Assembly (NCBI RefSeq): GCF_022829545.1 | Contig: NZ_JAKSYM010000297.1 | Span: forward strand, 1 to 64,000 | DNA from: Methylobacterium sp. J-030 | GTDB lineage: Bacteria > Pseudomonadota > Alphaproteobacteria > Rhizobiales > Beijerinckiaceae | Direction: 5' to 3' | DNA length: 64,000 nt | Part shown: one piece after another, positions 19,109 to 28,244 of the stretch | How the letters are laid out: each line of letters starts with the position of its first letter | How positions within the stretch are numbered: the stretch's first letter is position 1 | The notes under the pieces: model-generated | Database searches by the model: none | Seen by the model: the letters and a program-made list of their open reading frames with translations, nothing else | What the model was told of the DNA's origin: nothing | Program-made: the position numbers and the translations under genes

Positions 19109-19870
19109 TTACCGCGACCCGGAAAAGACCTGGGCGGCCGGCGCGATCACCACGTAGCTCCCGCAGGGCGCGGCCCGGCTGATCACCGCACTGGCGACGC
19201 CCCAGACGTAGAGGCCCCGCCGATCCTGCGCGACGACCGGGCCGCCGGAATCGCCGAAGCAGACCCGGCCGCCCCGGACCTGCGCGATGGTCAGCCCGGT
19301 GCTGCTGGCCGCGAGCGGCGTCAGCGCGGCCGTGCGCAACCGCCCGACGGTGTTACCCGACAGGCCGGCCCCGGCGATCCGCAGGCTCTTCGGAACGCGG
19401 CTTGGATCGGCCGCCAGCGAGATCGGCCGGCGGTCGCGCACCGGCTCGGTCAGGCGCAGCACCGCGAGGTCGAGGGAGAGATCTGCGAGGCCGACATCCG
19501 GGGCCGCGTTCGGCAGCATCTCCCCCGGATCGGGACTGTAGCGGGCCGCGACCCGGGCGCCGTAGACCGGCCGCGTCGGTTCGCTGCCGCGGAAGAACAC
19601 CACCAGCGCCCCGAGGGGATCGCCGTTCACGCAATGCGCGGCGGTGAGCACGAGATCCGGCGCGACGAGGACGCCGGTGCAGCGGGTCAGCTTCAGCGCC
19701 TCCTCGGGCCGGGTGATCGTACCGATGGCGACGGTGGCCCGCGCCAGAGCATCGCGCCCGGCAGGCGCGCCGCCCTGGATCGCTGCGGCCGGGCCAGCGA
19801 GGCCGAGCCCGAGCACTAACCCAGATCCGGCGCGGGCGAGACGCCCGCCGAGGGTCCCGAAGATGCTCAC
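19109..19870 (-). CDS. secreted trypsin-like serine protease (S1)
   Basis: 253 residues with an N-terminal signal peptide ending near AGPAAA (residue 30). The catalytic triad is complete: His79 in LTAAHC, Asp134 in DLAVLRL, Ser208 in FGDSGGP. The cysteine pair around the histidine (C64, C80) is the chymotrypsin-fold disulfide. There is no PDZ domain or anchor, so it should be free in the periplasm or secreted. Its substrate is unknown. It stands alone between ctrA and cysS. Confidence 0.88.
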   Translation of the reverse strand: MSIFGTLGGRLARAGSGLVLGLGLAGPAAAIQGGAPAGRDALARATVAIGTITRPEEALKLTRCTGVLVAPDLVLTAAHCVNGDPLGALVVFFRGSEPTRPVYGARVAARYSPDPGEMLPNAAPDVGLADLSLDLAVLRLTEPVRDRRPISLAADPSRVPKSLRIAGAGLSGNTVGRLRTAALTPLAASSTGLTIAQVRGGRVCFGDSGGPVVAQDRRGLYVWGVASAVISRAAPCGSYVVIAPAAQVFSGSR

Positions 19871-19960
19871 GTGCCGATCCCTTTCCCGGCGAACTGTCCG
19901 ACCTGACAGATGCCGGCCGCGGCATCCGGCGCAAGCGGGCGAGAGGACGCAACTCGATCG

Positions 19961-21355
19961 TCAGCGCGCTACCGTCCAGGTGGTCGTCCCGTCCTTGTTG
20001 TCCTTGACGGCAACGCCCATCGCGGCGAGCGCGTCGCGCGCCCTGTCGGAAGCCGCCCAGTCCTTGGCGGTTCGGGCCGCGCGCCGTTCGGCGATCAGCG
20101 CCTCGACCGCCGCGACGTCGACGCCCGAGGCCGCGACCTGCGCAGTCTCGCGCTCGCTTCGGGTGCGCGCGAGAAGTCCGAGCAGGTTCGCCCCGGCCCG
20201 CAAGGCCGCAGCTTGCGGCTCCGCGGCACCGAGCCGGTGCAGCTCGTTGATCGCCGCGGGCGTGTTCAGGTCGTCACACAAGGCCTCGACGACCGCGCCG
20301 GGGATGTCACGCGCCGCCGGCTCGTCCCCAGCGACGTTGTACCAGCGGTCGAGCACGCGGCTCGACTCCTCCAGCCCACGCAGCGTCCAGTCGATCGGCT
20401 GCCGGTAATGCGTCTTGAGCATGGTGAGCCGCACCACCTCCCCCGGCCAGTCCTTCAGCACGTCGCGGATGGTGATGAAGTTGCCGAGCGACTTCGACAT
20501 CTTCTCCCCCTCCACCTGGAGGAAGCCGTTGTGCAGCCAGACATTGGCCATCACGGGCGTGCCGAAGCAGCAGCGGGTCTGCGCCACCTCGTTCTCGTGA
20601 TGCGGAAAAATCAGGTCGATGCCGCCCGCGTGGATATCGAAGGTCTGCCCGAGGTGCTTGGCCGACATGGCCGAGCACTCGATGTGCCAGCCCGGACGGC
20701 CCGGCTCCGCGATCTTCGCGGGCGACGGCCAGGACGGCTCGCCGGGCTTCGAGGGCTTCCACAGCACGAAATCGAGGGGCGAGCGCTTGTAGGGGGCGAC
20801 CTCCACCCGCGCGCCGGCCTCCATCTCGTCGAGGGGGCGCTTCGACAGGCCGCCGTAATCCTTCATCGACGGCACGTCGAACAGGACATGGCCCTCCGCC
20901 ACGTAGGCATGCCCGGAGCGGACCAGCGCCTCGATCATCGCGACCATCTCGGCGATGTGATCGGTCGCGCGGGGCTCGACGAAACGGGGGCGCCCGCCCG
21001 CCACGTTCACGTCCTCCGGCATCAGCACGCCGAGATCGCGCACGTCGCGGTGGAACTGGGCCAGCGTCCCGTCGGTGAGTTCGCGGATGGTGATGCCGCG
21101 CTCGGCGGCGCGGGCGTTGATCTTGTCGTCCACGTCCGTGACGTTGCGCGCGTAGGTGACGTGCGCCGGCCCGTAGAGGTGGCGCAGCAGCCGGAACAGC
21201 AGGTCGAAGACGATGATCGGCCGAGCGTTGCCGATATGGGCGGCGTCGTAGACGGTGGGGCCGCAGGCGTAGACACGGACATGCGCCGGATCGATCGGCG
21301 CGAAGGTCTCCTTGGCGCCGGTCAGTGTGTTGTAGAGCCGCAACATCGGCGCCAT
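19961..21355 (-). CDS. cysS: cysteinyl-tRNA synthetase
   Basis: 464 residues, normal for CysRS. The class I signatures are HIGN (40-43) and KMSKS (about 286-290). The zinc-binding Cys31 is in YACGPTVYD, with further ligands in the WHIECS and HHENE segments. The C-terminal part (about 380-464) is the helical anticodon-binding extension. ATGs at codons 1 and 4 are both possible starts. It charges tRNA-Cys with cysteine in the cytoplasm. It appears monocistronic. Confidence 0.96.
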   Translation of the reverse strand: MAPMLRLYNTLTGAKETFAPIDPAHVRVYACGPTVYDAAHIGNARPIIVFDLLFRLLRHLYGPAHVTYARNVTDVDDKINARAAERGITIRELTDGTLAQFHRDVRDLGVLMPEDVNVAGGRPRFVEPRATDHIAEMVAMIEALVRSGHAYVAEGHVLFDVPSMKDYGGLSKRPLDEMEAGARVEVAPYKRSPLDFVLWKPSKPGEPSWPSPAKIAEPGRPGWHIECSAMSAKHLGQTFDIHAGGIDLIFPHHENEVAQTRCCFGTPVMANVWLHNGFLQVEGEKMSKSLGNFITIRDVLKDWPGEVVRLTMLKTHYRQPIDWTLRGLEESSRVLDRWYNVAGDEPAARDIPGAVVEALCDDLNTPAAINELHRLGAAEPQAAALRAGANLLGLLARTRSERETAQVAASGVDVAAVEALIAERRAARTAKDWAASDRARDALAAMGVAVKDNKDGTTTWTVAR

Positions 21356-21563
21356 GAAACGTAACCCTCCTCCCGGCGCCGCCGCCGGCGAAACGCGCCC
21401 GCCCGCGAGAGCCTGCGGGGCGCCCGCGGCCGAGAACGGCCGAAACGTGGCAAGGCCGCCGGCGCCGCCACGGCACCGTGTTGCATCGCCGCGACGGCGC
21501 GGCCCGCACGATGGGGCTAACCCAAAAGCGTGAGGAATTCGAGAAGGCCCTCGCGCTGCGCGG

Positions 21564-21578
21564 GTAAGGCTTCCTTAA
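21564..21578. promoter_or_regulatory. candidate CtrA box before a small secreted protein
   Basis: GTAA-GGCTTCC-TTAA followed by CC; read on the other strand TTAA-N7-TTAC. It lies 65 bases before the start at 21643 and about 210 bases upstream of cysS. Confidence 0.35.
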
Positions 21579-21642
21579 CCGCGCCGTCGGACCGTCCGGG
21601 CCACGAACCTCACGCCGCAGTTCCTGTGCTCAAGGACCCTCG

Positions 21643-21990
21643 ATGCGACGCTCGTCCACCGGTATCCTCGCCCTCGCCACCGCCCTTGCCACCGCCGGCC
21701 TCGCGCACGCGGCGCTCGCGGGCAGCGACGGCGAGACCCCCGCGCAGGCGCCGAGCCACGTGGAGAAGACCTTCCTGATCCCGTCGAGCGACGGCTACGG
21801 CGTCGGCGAGTGCCTGACGACGCCGGGCAGCAGCTGCGGCCAGGTCGTCGCCAACGCGTGGTGCGAGGCGCAAGGGTATGCGGCCGCCAACGCCTACGGT
21901 GTCGCCGCGGCCGACGAGTATACCGGCGCGATCAGCCAGCCGGTCCCGGCCCCGACGGAGCGGCCGATCCGGATCACCTGCCAGGATTGA
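21643..21990 (+). CDS. small secreted cysteine-containing protein, function unknown
   Basis: 115 residues with a clear signal peptide (MRRSSTGILALATALATAG, cleavage near AHAALAG). The mature part has four cysteines (GECLTTPGSSCG, NAWCEAQG, ITCQD), which could form two disulfides in the periplasm. I do not recognise the family. It is convergent with creA, 15 bases away. A candidate CtrA box lies upstream. Confidence 0.65.
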   Translation: MRRSSTGILALATALATAGLAHAALAGSDGETPAQAPSHVEKTFLIPSSDGYGVGECLTTPGSSCGQVVANAWCEAQGYAAANAYGVAAADEYTGAISQPVPAPTERPIRITCQD

Positions 21991-22005
21991 TCGCCCGGGC
22001 CTGCC

Positions 22006-22518
22006 CTACTTCATGGCATCGGCGCATTTCGGCGCCGGCTCCGTGCCCCAGGGGGCGAGCGGCACCGCCGAGGTCGAGTTCTTCGGCGAACCCTGGATGA
22101 CCTTGTCAGAATACACCATGTAGATCAGCGTATTGCGCCGTGCGTCGCAGCCGCGCACGATCTGCATCGACTTGAAGATCAGCGAGCGCCGCTCGCTGAA
22201 CACCACCTCGCCCTGGCTCAGCTTGCCCTTGAAGGCCACCGGCCCGGTCTGGCGGCAAGCCAGCGAGATGTCCGAGACATCCTCGGCCAGACCCAGCGTG
22301 CCCTTGATCCCGCCCTTCTCGGGCTGCGTGTACCAGCACGCGACGCCTGCCACCGCCGGATCGTCGATGCCGTAGACGACCAGCTTGTCGTTGGGTGTCA
22401 GCGGGCGCCAGACCGTCGACTTGTCGAATATCCGATCCGGCTCCTGAGCGGCCGCGGGTCCGGCTGCGGCCAGACCAAGCGCCAGAGCGCCAACATAGGT
22501 GAGACTCCGAAACCACAT
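22006..22518 (-). CDS. creA: CreA family secreted protein
   Basis: 170 residues from the ATG giving MWFRSLTYVG; a signal peptide ends at GPAAAQ. The mature protein matches E. coli CreA throughout: DRIFDKSTVWRPLTPNDK, then KGGIKGTLGLAEDVSDISLACRQ. The 3' part contains RNTLIYMVYSDKVIQGSPKN, also typical. CreA is a small periplasmic protein of unknown biochemical role. Here it is apart from creBCD. An in-frame TTG seven codons upstream is a less likely start. Confidence 0.88.
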   Translation of the reverse strand: MWFRSLTYVGALALGLAAAGPAAAQEPDRIFDKSTVWRPLTPNDKLVVYGIDDPAVAGVACWYTQPEKGGIKGTLGLAEDVSDISLACRQTGPVAFKGKLSQGEVVFSERRSLIFKSMQIVRGCDARRNTLIYMVYSDKVIQGSPKNSTSAVPLAPWGTEPAPKCADAMK

Positions 22519-22667
22519 CGCTGGCCAATTCCCCCTCAAGCTTGTCGATGGGATGTAGGAGGGGTGTCGCCGTCCTGCGAGGGGGCGTAGGATCGTCGTG
22601 TTTCGGCCCCGAAGCGCGGACGCACGCCGCCCGGCGTCTTCGGAACGGAGCGTGCCCGGTCACCACG

Positions 22668-23738
22668 ATGCATCGTATGCCTCATCGTCCGATCGTCCGT
22701 TCGCTCGGCCGCGTCATCCTGAGCGCGGTCCTCGCCCTCGGGCTGTGCCACGCCCTCCTCGGCCAGGCCACCGCGCAGGAGACACCGGCGGACCCGCAGG
22801 CCGCCGAAGCGCGGCCCGCGCCGCAGGGGCCCTCGCCCCAGTGCCGTCGCTACCGGGCGGAACTCGCGTCTCTTCAGAACGGCGCCAGCACGACGCGGGC
22901 GCTCAACGACGAGATCGGGCGGCTCGAGGCGTATTACCGCGGCCTCAACTGCACGGAAAAGTTCCTGTTCTTCGATACGCGCCCGCCGCAATGTGGTGCC
23001 GTCGAGCAGCGGATCCGCGCCCTGAAGGCGACCTATGGCGGCGCGGCGCTCGACGACAACGGGACGCGGCGACGCGAATTGCAGAGCCTCGTTGCCTCGA
23101 CCTGCACGGCGCGGGAAACCTACGCGGCGAGCGGCGAATCCTATGCCCGGGGCGGCCCGCAGATGGTCTGCGTGCGGACCTGCGACGGCGGCTTCTTCCC
23201 GCTGCGCAACCTGCCCGAAGGCCGCGGCGGCGCGGACGAGATGTGCCAGGCGCTCTGCCCCGGCACCGAGGCCCAGGCGTATTCCATGCCCTACGGCGAC
23301 GACGCCCTGAAGCACGCCGCCACGGTGAAGGGCAGCCGCGCCTATACGAGCCTCGCCAGCGCGTTCAAGTTCCGCAAGGAATTCGTCCCGAACTGCTCCT
23401 GCAAGCCCGAGGGCAAGACCTGGGCGCAGTCGCTGGTCAAAGCCGAGAGCATGCTGGTCCGGCACAAGGGCGACATCTTCGTGACGCCGATGCAGGCCGA
23501 AGCGCTGTCCCGCCCGAAGGTCAGGCTGACGCTGGTCGGCCGGGCGGACCGGACCGCGGCGGAACTGGCCGCCGACGCGGCCGGACGCGCCGGACTCGGG
23601 ACGAAGGGCGACGCCGAGGCGGGCAAGGATGGCTCGGAATCCCCCGGTCCGCCGGCCAGCCCCGCCAGGCCGGACCATGTGGCCGTTCGCATCATCGCGC
23701 CGAACGTGATCGCAGTGCCTCAGCGCCTCACGCCCTAG
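22668..23738 (+). CDS. secreted DUF2865-type protein
   Basis: About 356 residues from the ATG at 22668 (another at 22677); the open frame upstream lacks a signal-like start. A signal peptide spans about 12-35 (LSAVLALGLCHALLG). The conserved core is cysteine-rich: CVRTCDGGFFPLRNLP, then MCQALCPGTEAQAY, and NCSCKPEG. A helical region with coiled character precedes it. The tail is low complexity. DUF2865 proteins occur in Hyphomicrobiales and have no known function. An OmpA-family gene follows on the same strand. Confidence 0.72.
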   Translation: MHRMPHRPIVRSLGRVILSAVLALGLCHALLGQATAQETPADPQAAEARPAPQGPSPQCRRYRAELASLQNGASTTRALNDEIGRLEAYYRGLNCTEKFLFFDTRPPQCGAVEQRIRALKATYGGAALDDNGTRRRELQSLVASTCTARETYAASGESYARGGPQMVCVRTCDGGFFPLRNLPEGRGGADEMCQALCPGTEAQAYSMPYGDDALKHAATVKGSRAYTSLASAFKFRKEFVPNCSCKPEGKTWAQSLVKAESMLVRHKGDIFVTPMQAEALSRPKVRLTLVGRADRTAAELAADAAGRAGLGTKGDAEAGKDGSESPGPPASPARPDHVAVRIIAPNVIAVPQRLTP

Positions 23739-23804
23739 CGCGCCCGCACGGAACCAATCACGGCGCCCCGTGTTCGGCTCGGCCTGACCCGATACGAGGC
23801 TTCG

Positions 23805-25772
23805 ATGCCGCTCCTGCGACTGCTCCTCCTGACTGGCACCGTCCTTCCGACCCTGACCTTCCTTCAGGCGGCCGACGCGGCGCCGGGTCGGATCCTGCTG
23901 GCCCAGGGCGGGCCTGAGGAGCGCGGTCCCCGGGGCGGCGAGCCGCCGCACGGCGGCCCGCGCCCGGAGCGTCCGCCGCAGGAACATCCCGGCCCGCCCT
24001 CCGGGGCGCCGGCCGGACGCGAGCGGCCGGAGCCGCGCCCGGAACACGCCGCCCCGCCGCCGCGGGAACGTCCGGAGCCCCCGGCGCCACGCCCGGCGGA
24101 GCCGCCCCAGCGGGACCGTGCCCCCGAGCGGCGTCCCGAACCGCCGGCCGCGCGACCACCGGCGCCTGAGCGGCGACAGGAGCATCAGCCCGAACGCGAG
24201 GACCGTCAGCCGGATCGGCCCGCGCCGGATCGGAACGGCGGTCCCGGTGCCCAGCCCCGGCCGGGCAACGAACGGCCATCGGCTCCCCCCCCGCCGCAAC
24301 AGGCGCCCGATCGTGATCGCCGGGCGCCCGACACGGATCGCCCGAGAGCGCCACAAGGCGGGCCGGATCGGTCCAGCCCGCGGCCCGACAACCGGCCGCC
24401 TCCGGGCGCTGGCCCGGCTGGCGAGCCGGGCCGGCCCGCGCCGCCCGACACGGCGCCGGGAGCACCCGGACGCCCGGTTCAACGGCAGGATCCGCAGCGG
24501 CAAGACGTTCAGCGTCAGGACGTTCAGCCCGCCGACCGGCCCCGGCCGAATGCCGGTCCGGGTGGGGATCCGAACCGCCCCGCGCCGCCCAACATGGCTC
24601 CCGGCGTTCCGGGACGGCCGGTTCAGCGTCAGGACGTCCAGCCCGATGGCCGACCGCAGCCGAATGCCGGCCCCGGCGCGGCGCCGAGCCGCGCCTTGCC
24701 GCCCAACATGGCACCCGGGATCCCAGGGCGTCCGTTCCAGCCCCCCGGCCAAGCGGCTGCCCCGGCGGGCGCGGTCGGCGGGGGCGGATTCAACGCACCG
24801 GGTCAGCCGGGCTACGTCGCTGGCGGCTTCCGGCAGGACGATGCGGCGCGCACGTTCGAGGCGGTTCGCAGCGACCGCCGCGAGTTCAACGCGGACGGCC
24901 GCACCTACTATCGCGAGCCGGGGCGCATCATCGTACGCGACCGGGACAGCTACCTGATCCGCCACGACGAGAACGAGCGCTTCCGCGACCTCGATCCGCG
25001 GGGCTACCGCTTCGAGCGGCAGGGCACCGACTTCTACAGCACGATCGATCGGCCCGGCGGCGAGCAGGTCGTCACCGTGACCGACGACGACGGACGTCTG
25101 CTGCGCCGCTACCTCCGCTACCGCGACGGGCGTGAGCTGGTGCTGATTGACAACGGCTACGCGGGCCCGCTGCGTCCGATCTACGAGGACGTGGTGGTGC
25201 TGCCGCCCCCGGACATCCGGATCCCGCGCGATCGCTATATCGTCGATTATGCGCAGGCGGACGAAGGCGAGATCTACGAGGCGCTGACGGCACCGCCGGT
25301 GGTCGCCGTCGATCGCCGCTACACGCTCGATCAGATCCGCTACAGCCCCGACCTCCGCGCCCGGATGCGCTCGGTCGACATCAATACGATCACCTTCGAC
25401 ACAGGCTCGTTCACGGTCACGCCGGATCAGGCGTCGAAGCTCTCCGTGATCGCCGCCGCGATGAACCGGTCCATACGGGCCAACCCGCGGGAGGTGTTCC
25501 TGATCGAGGGCTTCACGGACGCGGTCGGCTCGGCCATCGACAACCTCTCCCTGTCGGACCGGCGTGCCCAGTCGGTCGCGACCGTCCTCACGCAGCAATT
25601 CCAGGTGCCGCCGGAGAATCTGACGACCCAGGGCTATGGCGAGCAGTACCTCAAGGTGAACACGCAAGGGCCGTCGCGGGAGAACCGCCGCGTCGTCGTC
25701 CAGCGGATCACGCCGCTGCTGCAGCAGGGGCAGGATCAGGGCGGCCAAGCCGCGCCGCCGCGGCCGCGGTGA
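23805..25772 (+). CDS. OmpA-family protein with a long proline-rich linker
   Basis: 655 residues. A signal peptide (MPLLRLLLLTGTVLPTL, cleavage near DAAPG) is followed by about 300 residues dominated by P, R, E and G, with tandem repeats. A middle domain (about 340-490) reads like a beta-rich unit seen in related proteins (DRDSYLIRHDENERFRDLD). The C-terminal OmpA peptidoglycan-binding domain runs from about 525 (NTITFDTGSFTVTPDQ) to 645, with EGFTDAVGSAIDNLSLSDRRA as its core. It would anchor to the cell wall while the proline-rich arm spans the periplasm. There is no beta-barrel. Confidence 0.82.
   Translation: MPLLRLLLLTGTVLPTLTFLQAADAAPGRILLAQGGPEERGPRGGEPPHGGPRPERPPQEHPGPPSGAPAGRERPEPRPEHAAPPPRERPEPPAPRPAEPPQRDRAPERRPEPPAARPPAPERRQEHQPEREDRQPDRPAPDRNGGPGAQPRPGNERPSAPPPPQQAPDRDRRAPDTDRPRAPQGGPDRSSPRPDNRPPPGAGPAGEPGRPAPPDTAPGAPGRPVQRQDPQRQDVQRQDVQPADRPRPNAGPGGDPNRPAPPNMAPGVPGRPVQRQDVQPDGRPQPNAGPGAAPSRALPPNMAPGIPGRPFQPPGQAAAPAGAVGGGGFNAPGQPGYVAGGFRQDDAARTFEAVRSDRREFNADGRTYYREPGRIIVRDRDSYLIRHDENERFRDLDPRGYRFERQGTDFYSTIDRPGGEQVVTVTDDDGRLLRRYLRYRDGRELVLIDNGYAGPLRPIYEDVVVLPPPDIRIPRDRYIVDYAQADEGEIYEALTAPPVVAVDRRYTLDQIRYSPDLRARMRSVDINTITFDTGSFTVTPDQASKLSVIAAAMNRSIRANPREVFLIEGFTDAVGSAIDNLSLSDRRAQSVATVLTQQFQVPPENLTTQGYGEQYLKVNTQGPSRENRRVVVQRITPLLQQGQDQGGQAAPPRPR
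24441..24745 (+). repeat. in-frame tandem repeats in the OmpA-family gene
   Basis: Three units begin PP(D/N)(T/M)APG(A/V/I)PGRP(V/F)Q at 24441, 24585 and 24699 (144 and 114 bases apart). They are separated by RQDVQP...RPQPNAGPG blocks. Shorter RQDPQ/RQDVQ repeats lie inside. Such repeats can vary in number between strains. Confidence 0.8.
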
Positions 25773-25864
25773 GCCCATCGGCCGCGCAGGCCTGCGCCCC
25801 GCGCGGTCGTTGACGGCGGGGCGCCGGCGACCCGGCACCGATTCGAAGGCAGTATGGAACGGGC

Positions 25865-27073
25865 ATGGACAGCGAAGCGGACGGGCGGCTGATCCGGTCG
25901 GGGACACCCGTCTTCCGCCGCACGGCGCTGGCGCTCGCGGCCGCCGGGTTCTCGACTTTCGCGGTGCTCTATGCGGTCCAGCCCCTGCTCCCGATCTATG
26001 CCGACGATTTTTCGGTCTCCCCGGCCGAGAGCAGCCTGGCGCTGTCGTTGCCCTGCGGCCTGCTGGCTCTGGCGCTCCTCGTCGTCAGCCCGCTGTCGGA
26101 GGTGTGGGGCCGCAAACCCGTGATGCTGGCCTCGCTGCTGGCCTCCGCGCTGCTCACCATCGTGGCCGCGCTGGTTCCCGGCTGGCACGGCTTCCTGGTG
26201 CTGCGCGCGCTGACCGGTCTGACGGCGAGCGGGTTGCCCGCCGTCGCCATGGCCTATCTGGCGGAGGAGATGGATGCGCAGGCCATCGGCCTGTCGATGG
26301 GACTGCTGGTCGGCGGCAACGCGCTGGGCGGCATGTCGGGGCGCCTCATCAGCGGCGTCATGGCCGATCATGTCGGCTGGCGGATCGGGCTCGCCACCAT
26401 CGGCGTGCTGGCCCTGGCCGCGGCCTTCGCGTTCTGGCGCTGGCTGCCGCCCTCGCGCAGCTTCGTGGCGCGCCGCATGGCGTGGCGCGAGGTGCCGGGC
26501 AGCTTCGGCCACCATTTCCGCGATGCCGGCCTACCATGGCTGTTCGTCGAGGCGTTCCTGCTGATGGGCGGCTTCGTCTGCATCTACAACTACATCGGCT
26601 TCCGGCTGCTCGATCCGCCCTTCTCGCTGAGCCAGACGGTGATCGGCCTGATCTTTTCCGTCTATCTCGCCGGGATGGTGAGCAGCCCCGTGGCCGGCGA
26701 ACTCGCCAGCCGCTTCGGCCGGAGGCGGGTGCTGTGGCTCGCCACCGGCCTCGGACTCGCCGGGATCCTCATGACCCTGTCCGACCACATCCTGGTGATC
26801 GTCTTCGGGATCGTGGTGACGACGGTGGGTTTCTTCGGCGCGCACTCCGTGGCGAGCAGTTGGGTCGGCCGGCGGGCACGGCGCGACCGGGCGCAGGCCT
26901 CCTCGATCTACCTGTGCCTGTACTATCTCGGTTCCTCGGTGCTCGGTACCGCCGGCGGCTGGTTCTTCGCCCATTCCGGGTGGACCGGCGTGGTGCTGTT
27001 CGTGGGTGCGCTCTACGGGCTGGCGCTGGCCGTGGCGCTGCGGCTGGCACGACTGGCGCCGCTGACGACGTAA
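25865..27073 (+). CDS. MFS efflux transporter (YnfM/arabinose-efflux type)
   Basis: 402 residues with about 12 membrane helices. The first helix region includes STFAVLYAVQPLLPIYADDF, typical of the YnfM group of drug/H+ antiporters; the loop after helix 2 has PLSEVWGRKPVM. It is longest between two soluble genes with no paired regulator. The substrate cannot be deduced; export of a small metabolite or drug is likely. Confidence 0.82.
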   Translation: MDSEADGRLIRSGTPVFRRTALALAAAGFSTFAVLYAVQPLLPIYADDFSVSPAESSLALSLPCGLLALALLVVSPLSEVWGRKPVMLASLLASALLTIVAALVPGWHGFLVLRALTGLTASGLPAVAMAYLAEEMDAQAIGLSMGLLVGGNALGGMSGRLISGVMADHVGWRIGLATIGVLALAAAFAFWRWLPPSRSFVARRMAWREVPGSFGHHFRDAGLPWLFVEAFLLMGGFVCIYNYIGFRLLDPPFSLSQTVIGLIFSVYLAGMVSSPVAGELASRFGRRRVLWLATGLGLAGILMTLSDHILVIVFGIVVTTVGFFGAHSVASSWVGRRARRDRAQASSIYLCLYYLGSSVLGTAGGWFFAHSGWTGVVLFVGALYGLALAVALRLARLAPLTT

Positions 27074-27382
27074 CCCTCGCAGATCTGCGGCTGTCGCGCG
27101 TATCCGCCTGCTGGACTGCGGTTCTATTGGCAAGCCTTGCCAATGTCTGCCATCCCGCGACGCCGAGGTGCCGACGTGGCGACCATGCCTGTCCATGGCG
27201 AGCCTGGGGCGGGCATCCTCATCGGTCGCGTTCCGCACGGTCGACGGGATCGGGAACGGGCGCTCGCGTGAGGAGCGCACCGTCCCGGATTGTCGGGCAT
27301 GGACGATTGCGGATCGCGACGGCGCGCGGCATCGTCCCGGCGAGATTCCCCGGCCCAAGCATCCGAATCGAGAGCCACATTC
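27074..27382. other. intergenic region before the methyltransferase gene
   Basis: 309 bases without a convincing gene. The main feature is a perfect 19-base palindrome at 27126-27144. The rest is GC-rich and unremarkable. Confidence 0.55.
27126..27144. promoter_or_regulatory. perfect operator-like palindrome
   Basis: ATTGGCAAGCCTTGCCAAT: two 9-base arms around a single C. There is no T run, so an operator for a dimeric regulator is more likely than a terminator. It lies about 240 bases upstream of the methyltransferase start and 53 bases after the MFS gene. Confidence 0.45.
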
Positions 27383-28147
27383 ATGAGCGGGCGCAGCCAC
27401 GCCAGCCACGTCGTCGACCAGTTCGGTGCGCAGGCCGCCGCCTACGTGGCGAGCGCGGTCCATGCCGGGGGCGCCGATCTCGACCGGATCGCCGTCCTGA
27501 TCCGGGCGTTGCCGGGGGCGAAGGTGCTCGATCTCGGTTGCGGCGGCCATGTCGCCTTCGCCGCGGCGACGGCCGGCGCGGCGGTCACCGCCTATGATCT
27601 GTCGGCCGAGATGCTGGCCGCGGTGTCTGCGGAAGCAGCCCTGCGCGGGCTCGACAACATCGAGACCCTCCAGGGTGCGGCCGAGGCGATGCCCTTCCCG
27701 GATGCGCGCTTCGACGCGGTGCTGACCCGGTTCAGCGCTCATCACTGGCGCGACGTGCCGGCCGCCCTCGCGGAGGCCCGGCGGGTTCTGAAGCCCGAGG
27801 GTCTGCTCGTCGCCTGCGACGTGGTGGCCCCCGAGGATCCGCTGCTCGACACGCATCTCCAGGCGGTGGAACTGCTGCGCGATCCCTCACACGTGCGCGA
27901 CTACCGGCTCACGGAATGGCGCGCCATGCTGAAGACGGCCGGCTTCGCGCCCGGCGCCGTGCTGGCGAGCCGACCGCGCATGGAGTTCGCGAGCTGGATC
28001 GCCCGCATGCGCACGCCGCCGACCCAGGTCGCGGCGATCCGGGCGCTTCAGGCCTCGGCCGCCGCCGAGGTCACGGCGCATTTCCAGATCGAGTCGGACG
28101 GCAGCTTCCTGCTCGATTCCGTGCTGATCGAGGCGCGCCCGCGCTGA
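27383..28147 (+). CDS. class I SAM-dependent methyltransferase (UbiE-like)
   Basis: 254 residues from the ATG giving MSGRSHASHVVDQFG. Motif I is KVLDLGCGG (48-56), the acidic loop follows in AYDLSAEML, and the motif-IV strand reads FDAVLTRFSAHHW. The family methylates small molecules; the start FG.QA..Y is typical of the group that includes YcgJ-like and UbiE-like enzymes. The acceptor is unknown. The broken CNNM gene follows. Confidence 0.82.
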   Translation: MSGRSHASHVVDQFGAQAAAYVASAVHAGGADLDRIAVLIRALPGAKVLDLGCGGHVAFAAATAGAAVTAYDLSAEMLAAVSAEAALRGLDNIETLQGAAEAMPFPDARFDAVLTRFSAHHWRDVPAALAEARRVLKPEGLLVACDVVAPEDPLLDTHLQAVELLRDPSHVRDYRLTEWRAMLKTAGFAPGAVLASRPRMEFASWIARMRTPPTQVAAIRALQASAAAEVTAHFQIESDGSFLLDSVLIEARPR

Positions 28148-28244
28148 ACCGGGGCTTGGCCGTTGCGGTAGGGGCGCCGGGCTCCCATCTTGCGGAACCG
28201 CGCAACCAGAGGGAGCCGACCCCGCCCGGCGGGGAGCTGGCTCG

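Noticed and set aside
23750-23774. GGAAC-N16-TGTT before the OmpA-family gene as an EcfG promoter
   Set aside because: The -10 part differs from CGTT, and chance matches are common in such GC-rich DNA.
24441-24745. CRISPR-like array in the OmpA-family gene
   Set aside because: The repeats are in-frame coding repeats of uneven spacing without unique spacers.
22536-25907. A 1123-codon open frame on the minus strand
   Set aside because: It is antisense to the DUF2865 and OmpA-family genes, has no recognisable domain, and is the kind of frame expected opposite high-GC genes.
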